In this document: positions 6,509 to 8,631 of the stretch, piece by piece
Layout: the number at the start of each line of letters is the position of its first letter
How positions within the stretch are numbered: position 1 is the first letter of the stretch
Source of the DNA: an uncultured Clostridium sp.
GTDB lineage: Bacteria; Bacillota; Clostridia; Lachnospirales; Lachnospiraceae
DNA length: 8,631 nucleotides
Direction: 5' to 3'
NCBI GenBank assembly: GCA_958349075.1
Contig: CATWBR010000176.1
Location: 1 to 8,631, forward strand
Notes under the pieces: generated by a model
The model's database searches: none
What the model was told of the DNA's origin: nothing
Seen by the model: only the letters and a program-made list of their open reading frames with translations
Translations under genes and position numbers: made by a program

Positions 6509-7702
6509 TTACGTCAGATTGCTTCCGTCAAATAAATAAAGTGCCTCCTCCACATGAACCGCCGTCGCCGTCCTCTTTCGCTCCCCGCTCCATGTGTCTT
6601 TCAAAGCCATGGCAGCCATGGCCTCCTGATACAAATCCGTCTTTTTCTTCAGTATCCTTCCAAAGCCCATCGCCTCGAATCTTTTCGCATTTAAAAGCTG
6701 TTCTCCCTGCTGGGGGCACATCAGACAGGGAACGCCGTAATACAGAGCCTCATGGATGCTGTTCATCCCGCCGGCCGTAATAAAAAGAGACGCATGCCTC
6801 AGTATTTCTCCCTGGTTTACGAACGGGCGGACAATGAAGTTATCCGGAAGCCGATCCGTATTTTTGATATTCCAGGTCATGACCACATGGAAGCCGGCTC
6901 CCTCTCCACGGCCAAACTGCCTCAGTATCTCACACAGCAGTTCCCTGTCACGGTTAAATACGGTTCCCAAAGAGATGTAGATCAGCTTATCCTGCGGACA
7001 GAAGAAATTATTGGTCCGGATGTTCTTCATATGAGGAGATAAGGGGCCAAGGAATACATAATTCTCCCCGAATTTCCTGCCTCCGGGCTGGAACATTCTG
7101 GAGTAACCCATCAGGTTCCGGTTTCCCTTGTTCATCAGGACGGGCAGCAACCCCAGTTTCTCTAATCCATAGCTCAGCCTCAACTGACGCCGTGCCCGCA
7201 GCGCCCGGGGAAGTTCTTTGGCATACCGCAGAAAACCGGCGGTAAATCCGGAAGCATATGAGAAAAAGGCTCTCCCTCCGATCCGGTCAATGGCAGCAAT
7301 ACTGTAAAAACTGAATGACGGTACCGCCAGAAATGTCCCCACCGCCCTGCCCCACAGGGCCAGGGAATCAAATATAATATGACACGGCCTCTCCTGCTTT
7401 GCCTCTGCAAGCAGAACAGGCAGCATATCGCGTGTATATTCAAGAATCAGCCGGTACAGCTTTAAAAGCTTGTTTCCGTCCGAGGTATCAATTGTCTTCT
7501 GCCCCAGCGGATAAGCCCTGTATTCGCAGCCGTTCGCCTCTATCTCCGTCCTGTAGTGTTCCGTTGAATAATAAATGACACGGAATCCAGCCTGAGCCAG
7601 CCGTCCGGTTAAATACAGGTTCGAGTGAATATGCCCATAAGCGGGAAGCGCATAAAATAGAATGGTTTTTCCCGTTCCCAGCCTCTCTGGTTTTTGCTTC
7701 AT
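6509..7702 (-). CDS. MGT/YjiC-like UDP-glycosyltransferase (GT1 family)
   Basis: 397 residues from the ATG at 7702, chosen because AGGAGG lies five bases upstream. The longer frame to 7732 would start inside a hairpin. It has a GT-B fold of the macrolide glycosyltransferase type. The N-terminal acceptor domain shows FYALPAYGHIHSNL with the likely catalytic His24, and HIIFDSLALWGR supplies the partner aspartate. The C-terminal donor domain shows LIYISLGTVFN, VRPFVNQGEILRHASLFIT, AGGMNSIHEALYYGVP and PQQGEQLLNAKR. Such enzymes move a sugar from a nucleotide donor to a small hydrophobic acceptor in the cytoplasm. The usual HGG of the donor site is AGG here (Ala310). The gene heads the four-gene cassette, ending 19 bases before the SDR-MBL start, and probably modifies the cassette's product or an intermediate. 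Confidence 0.9.
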   Translation of the reverse strand: MKQKPERLGTGKTILFYALPAYGHIHSNLYLTGRLAQAGFRVIYYSTEHYRTEIEANGCEYRAYPLGQKTIDTSDGNKLLKLYRLILEYTRDMLPVLLAEAKQERPCHIIFDSLALWGRAVGTFLAVPSFSFYSIAAIDRIGGRAFFSYASGFTAGFLRYAKELPRALRARRQLRLSYGLEKLGLLPVLMNKGNRNLMGYSRMFQPGGRKFGENYVFLGPLSPHMKNIRTNNFFCPQDKLIYISLGTVFNRDRELLCEILRQFGRGEGAGFHVVMTWNIKNTDRLPDNFIVRPFVNQGEILRHASLFITAGGMNSIHEALYYGVPCLMCPQQGEQLLNAKRFEAMGFGRILKKKTDLYQEAMAAMALKDTWSGERKRTATAVHVEEALYLFDGSNLT

Positions 7703-7707
7703 TGCCG

Positions 7708-7713
7708 CCTCCT
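7708..7713 (-). promoter_or_regulatory. Shine-Dalgarno of the glycosyltransferase
   Basis: A perfect AGGAGG lies five bases before the ATG at 7702-7700 and three bases downstream of the hairpin at 7717-7750. It decides the start codon, and its position next to the hairpin could make translation sensitive to folding. Confidence 0.75.
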
Positions 7714-7716
7714 GAA

Positions 7717-7750
7717 AACGGGCACCAGCCATTTCTGACTGATGCCCGTT
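7717..7750 (-). terminator. Hairpin between small CxC protein gene and cassette (terminator/attenuator)
   Basis: On the minus strand AACGGGCATCAG (7750-7739) pairs with CTGGTGCCCGTT (7728-7717). This gives a 12-bp stem with one G-U wobble and a 10-base loop. The stem is continued by two more U residues and then C, so the U run is only four long. The wobble forms a pair only in minus-strand RNA, while the plus strand would have an A-C mismatch, which fits a function in the leftward transcript. The weak U tract suggests partial termination, letting some transcription continue into the glycosyltransferase operon. A role in mRNA stability is the alternative. Confidence 0.6.
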
Positions 7751-7786
7751 GGCCTATCTGGTACTGGTTTTTTATGTTTTGTTTAC

Positions 7787-8143
7787 TTAAAGAAGAGCGT
7801 CCTTCTTTGAAAGAATTGCCTCTGCCGCCGCACAGGCCGGGCAGTCACAGAATTTCGCCCCGGCAGCCTTGATTTCTTTTCCATGGGCAGCCACACCTTT
7901 GGCTACTTCATCTCCGAAAAGCTGAGCGCCGGTTTCAGACTCCGCGAAAGCGATTAAACTGTCGACCGGCATAATGTCTGCTTCCAGCTCTTCGATATAT
8001 TTCTTTGTCTCTGCGGCCTCATTGTCAGTTCCAACGGCATCGAGCCAGGTTTGAGCTGCTGTTCTTGCCTCACTGCTGCATGACTCTGCATCCATTAATA
8101 CGTGTGTTTGTTCAACAACATAGCTTAAAACTTCCTTATCCAT
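7787..8143 (-). CDS. Small CxCxxC protein of the clostridial 'Hsp90-labelled' family, function unknown
   Basis: 118 residues with an acidic, mostly helical composition. It starts MDKEVLSYVVEQTHVLMDAESC. The middle is alanine- and glutamate-rich (AAETKKYIEELEADIMPVD), and near the C-terminus lies CDCPACAAAEAIL with three closely spaced cysteines, plus Cys22 further upstream. I recognise the pattern from small Clostridia proteins often labelled 'molecular chaperone Hsp90' in databases. It has none of the Hsp90 ATPase motifs and is far too short, so that label should not be trusted. The cysteine cluster could bind a metal or be redox-active; this is inference. No signal peptide is seen. The ATG has AAGGAG eight bases upstream, a candidate promoter lies just before the gene, and a hairpin follows the stop, so it may be a monocistronic, well-expressed gene. 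Confidence 0.72.
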   Translation of the reverse strand: MDKEVLSYVVEQTHVLMDAESCSSEARTAAQTWLDAVGTDNEAAETKKYIEELEADIMPVDSLIAFAESETGAQLFGDEVAKGVAAHGKEIKAAGAKFCDCPACAAAEAILSKKDALL

Positions 8144-8178
8144 AATCGGTGCTCCTTCCCTCTGCTAAAATATACTAT

Positions 8179-8207
8179 AATTTACCACATTTTACCGGTC
8201 TTTGCAA
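8179..8207 (-). promoter_or_regulatory. Candidate sigma-A promoter for the small CxC protein gene
   Basis: On the minus strand TTGCAA (8207-8202) and TAAATT (8184-8179) are separated by 17 bases, each matching four of six consensus positions. An AT-rich stretch (TATAGTATATTTT) lies immediately downstream. The -35 falls within the last codons of the ACT-domain gene. The assignment is plausible only; TATAGT a few bases later could instead be the -10, but it lacks a good -35. Confidence 0.4.
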
Positions 8208-8631
8208 TTCAAATGAGAAAACTCGGTTCTGCTGTCAGACAAATGGTTACTGGACACGGTGTGAACAGCAGCGACAAATGTGCAGCCATTCTCCTTCAAT
8301 GCCCGGACCACCTCGTCGAACTTCTCTTCTTTTATGAATAAATAGTCCGTATCATAGGTACCAACCACCAGGGTGCTTGTCTTCTGCGCCGCGATGATAT
8401 TTGCAAGAAATGCTATCATACCGTATTTTTCAAAGGATGCGTCCTCGGCAATCCGGAAACATTTCCAGCCGCCCTCGTAAATAACGGCATCTTTGGGCAT
8501 AAAACGTGTTTCACTTATAACAGATAACCCATTATCTGTAGTTCCGATAAAGGTAAATTCATTTTTTAACAGATCCGCCGGTATTTCGTTTACCTTATAA
8601 ACAGAAAAATCCCTGTCAATCACTTGTAAGA
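8192..8631 (-). CDS. ACT domain-containing protein (CASTOR/ACT_7-like), 5' end cut by window edge
   Basis: At least 146 residues are visible. The frame is open to the right edge and reads LQVIDRDFSVYKV. The GTG at 8623-8621 is therefore probably the internal Val rather than the start, because family members as I recall them begin MxLxxLxxxFSVCKL. The N-terminal half (FSVYKVNEIPADLLKNEFTFIGTTDNGLSVISE) and the second half (GMIAFLANIIAAQKTSTLVVGTYDTDYLFIKEEKFDEVVRALKENG) look like two ACT folds. The TYDTDYLFIKEE segment is the most diagnostic for this group, which resembles the CASTOR arginine sensors and aspartate kinase ACT pairs. Stand-alone members are presumed to bind an amino acid, with no enzymatic domain. 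The ligand is unknown. The C-terminal tail after about residue 120 (SSNHLSDSRTEFSHLNC) is probably disordered. The stop lies 48 bases before the small CxC gene. Confidence 0.85.
   Translation of the reverse strand, partial: LQVIDRDFSVYKVNEIPADLLKNEFTFIGTTDNGLSVISETRFMPKDAVIYEGGWKCFRIAEDASFEKYGMIAFLANIIAAQKTSTLVVGTYDTDYLFIKEEKFDEVVRALKENGCTFVAAVHTVSSNHLSDSRTEFSHLNCKDR

Noticed and set aside
6603..6624. Repeated GCCATGGC palindromes
   Set aside because: They encode the MAAMA residues of the glycosyltransferase and are explained by alanine-methionine codon repetition.
7703..7732. Longer start of the glycosyltransferase at 7732 (MAGARFQEAA extension)
   Set aside because: The extension is translated from one arm of the hairpin and the SD itself. 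The ATG at 7702 has a perfect AGGAGG at five bases.
7789..7808. Seven-base AAAGAAG/CTTCTTT inverted repeat at the end of the small CxC gene
   Set aside because: It is AT-rich, mostly coding (KKDALL and the stop) and not followed by a U run; the hairpin at 7717-7750 is the better terminator candidate.
8621..8623. GTG as the start of the ACT-domain protein
   Set aside because: The frame stays open to the window edge with LQ before this codon, and V-x-D/R-x-F-S-V matches internal family sequence, so the true start is probably outside the window.

Overview
All seven complete genes and both edge-truncated genes lie on the minus strand, so the window is read from right to left. Base composition is moderate (roughly half G+C by eye), SD motifs are strong, and the neighbours include DUF4317, DUF1266 and DUF3788 proteins, a CASTOR-like ACT protein and a small 'Hsp90-labelled' CxCxxC protein. 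Together these suggest a Clostridia chromosome, most likely Lachnospiraceae (Enterocloster/Lachnoclostridium/Hungatella-like). That placement is inferred from family resemblance recalled from memory, not from a database search.

Right part (7787-8631): the 3' portion of an ACT-domain protein enters from the window edge. It is followed by a short gap with a plausible promoter and a 118-aa cysteine-motif protein of unknown function. A 12-bp hairpin with a short U run (7717-7750) separates this protein from the next gene and probably acts as a terminator or attenuator.

Central part (2369-7702): four tightly packed genes form what looks like one metabolic cassette. In transcription order they are an MGT/YjiC-type glycosyltransferase, a 617-aa fusion of an extended SDR reductase with a complete metallo-beta-lactamase-fold hydrolase, a PaaK/F390-synthetase-related adenylate-forming enzyme whose start overlaps the fusion's stop codon, and a KAS III-type ketosynthase with an intact Cys-His-Asn triad. 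The set could activate an acid, extend it by two or more carbons, reduce the keto group, cleave an ester, thioester or lactone, and attach a sugar. It resembles the olefin/beta-lactone (OleA-OleC-OleD) logic, but the ketosynthase lacks the OleA glutamate. No carrier protein, methyltransferase or transporter lies inside the window. This cassette is the best candidate for an undescribed pathway here.

Left part (1-2314): a compact DUF4317 protein, a GNAT acetyltransferase, an exported DUF1266-like protein and a DUF3788 protein cut by the left edge follow with short gaps. Nothing ties them functionally to the cassette; they may be transcribed by read-through or belong to a separate small operon. 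I see no tRNA, rRNA, CRISPR array, insertion sequence or attachment site. No stretch of more than 75 bases lacks a gene.
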